Shown here: piece after piece, positions 5,151-5,203 of the stretch
How positions within the stretch are numbered: the first letter of the stretch is position 1
How the letters are laid out: every line of letters begins with the position of its first letter
Source: Elusimicrobiales bacterium
GTDB lineage: Bacteria; Elusimicrobiota; Elusimicrobia; Elusimicrobiales; Elusimicrobiaceae
Assembly: GCA_030540535.1 (NCBI GenBank)
Contig: JAUNWB010000122.1
Coordinates: forward strand, 1 to 5,203
Length of the DNA stretch: 5,203 nucleotides
Reading direction: 5' to 3'
The notes under the pieces: generated by a model
What the model was told of the DNA's origin: nothing
Database searches by the model: none
Seen by the model: only the letters and a program-made list of their open reading frames with translations
Program-made: the position numbers and the translations under genes

Positions 5151-5203
5151 ATGCCCGGGCCTAAGGCAGGAGGTATCAAAATCCGCCGCTTGGCCGGCTT
5201 ACA
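5151..5203 (+). CDS. Start of an unidentified gene (3' truncated by window edge)
   Basis: An ATG at 5151 opens a frame with no stop to the window end and gives MPGPKAGGIKIRRLAGL, 17 complete codons. I do not recognise the product; the Lys/Arg residues followed by Leu/Ala/Gly could be a signal-peptide beginning, but too little is visible. The ATG is placed by the promoter layout shared with rsmE. Against it, a perfect AGGAGG (5168-5173) lies inside the frame and could serve a start further down: ATC at 5181 is at ideal distance but rare as a start codon, and TTG at 5190 is rather far. The AGGAGG may simply encode Gly-Gly, or the true start may lie beyond the window. Confidence 0.4.
   Translation, partial: MPGPKAGGIKIRRLAGL

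Noticed and set aside
5151..5203. tRNA or other structured RNA starting after the TATAAT at 5147
   Set aside because: No acceptor or D-arm pattern could be fitted to the visible bases, and the frame stays open to the window end.

Overview
The window is bacterial chromosome with every gene on the + strand. It holds the 3' end of grpE, a complete dnaK, a complete rsmE-mtaB pair and the first bases of one more probable gene. Coding DNA is moderately GC-rich, while the two long intergenic regions are AT-rich and full of hairpin repeats. The DnaK sequence (no proteobacterial-type insertion, a SIGGKAFPS segment after the N-terminal motif) and the gene mix suggest a deep-branching bacterial phylum. 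Elusimicrobiota is my best guess, made from memory of such proteins and not tested.

Layout: bases 2-193 encode the GrpE C-terminus. After a 61-base gap with a good ribosome binding site, dnaK runs 255-2138 and ends in a strong intrinsic terminator (2168-2197). No dnaJ follows. The gap 2139-2729 carries a composite repeat block (2223-2656) and a promoter whose -10 box lies 7 bases before the rsmE ATG. rsmE (2730-3425) and mtaB (3425-4657) overlap by one base (TAATG) and form a two-gene operon closed by a hairpin (4688-4727). The gap 4658-5150 carries a second copy of the composite block (4756-5107), then a promoter of the same geometry before an ORF that starts at 5151 and runs off the window.

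Functionally, grpE and dnaK are the nucleotide exchange factor and the Hsp70 chaperone of one protein-folding machine. rsmE and mtaB modify 16S rRNA and tRNA respectively, so this operon tunes the decoding apparatus. The neighbourhood of dnaK genes with rsmE and mtaB is common in bacteria, but dnaJ, often found between them, is absent here.

The most unusual content is non-coding. Two intergenic blocks share the same modular order: a 12-bp hairpin inside a 36-base identical core, a long hairpin of about 115 bases with conserved ends and loop but covarying stems, then three small palindromic units in + - + orientation. Each block sits between a terminator and a probable leaderless promoter. This looks like a dispersed, structure-conserved repeat family rather than a coding system.
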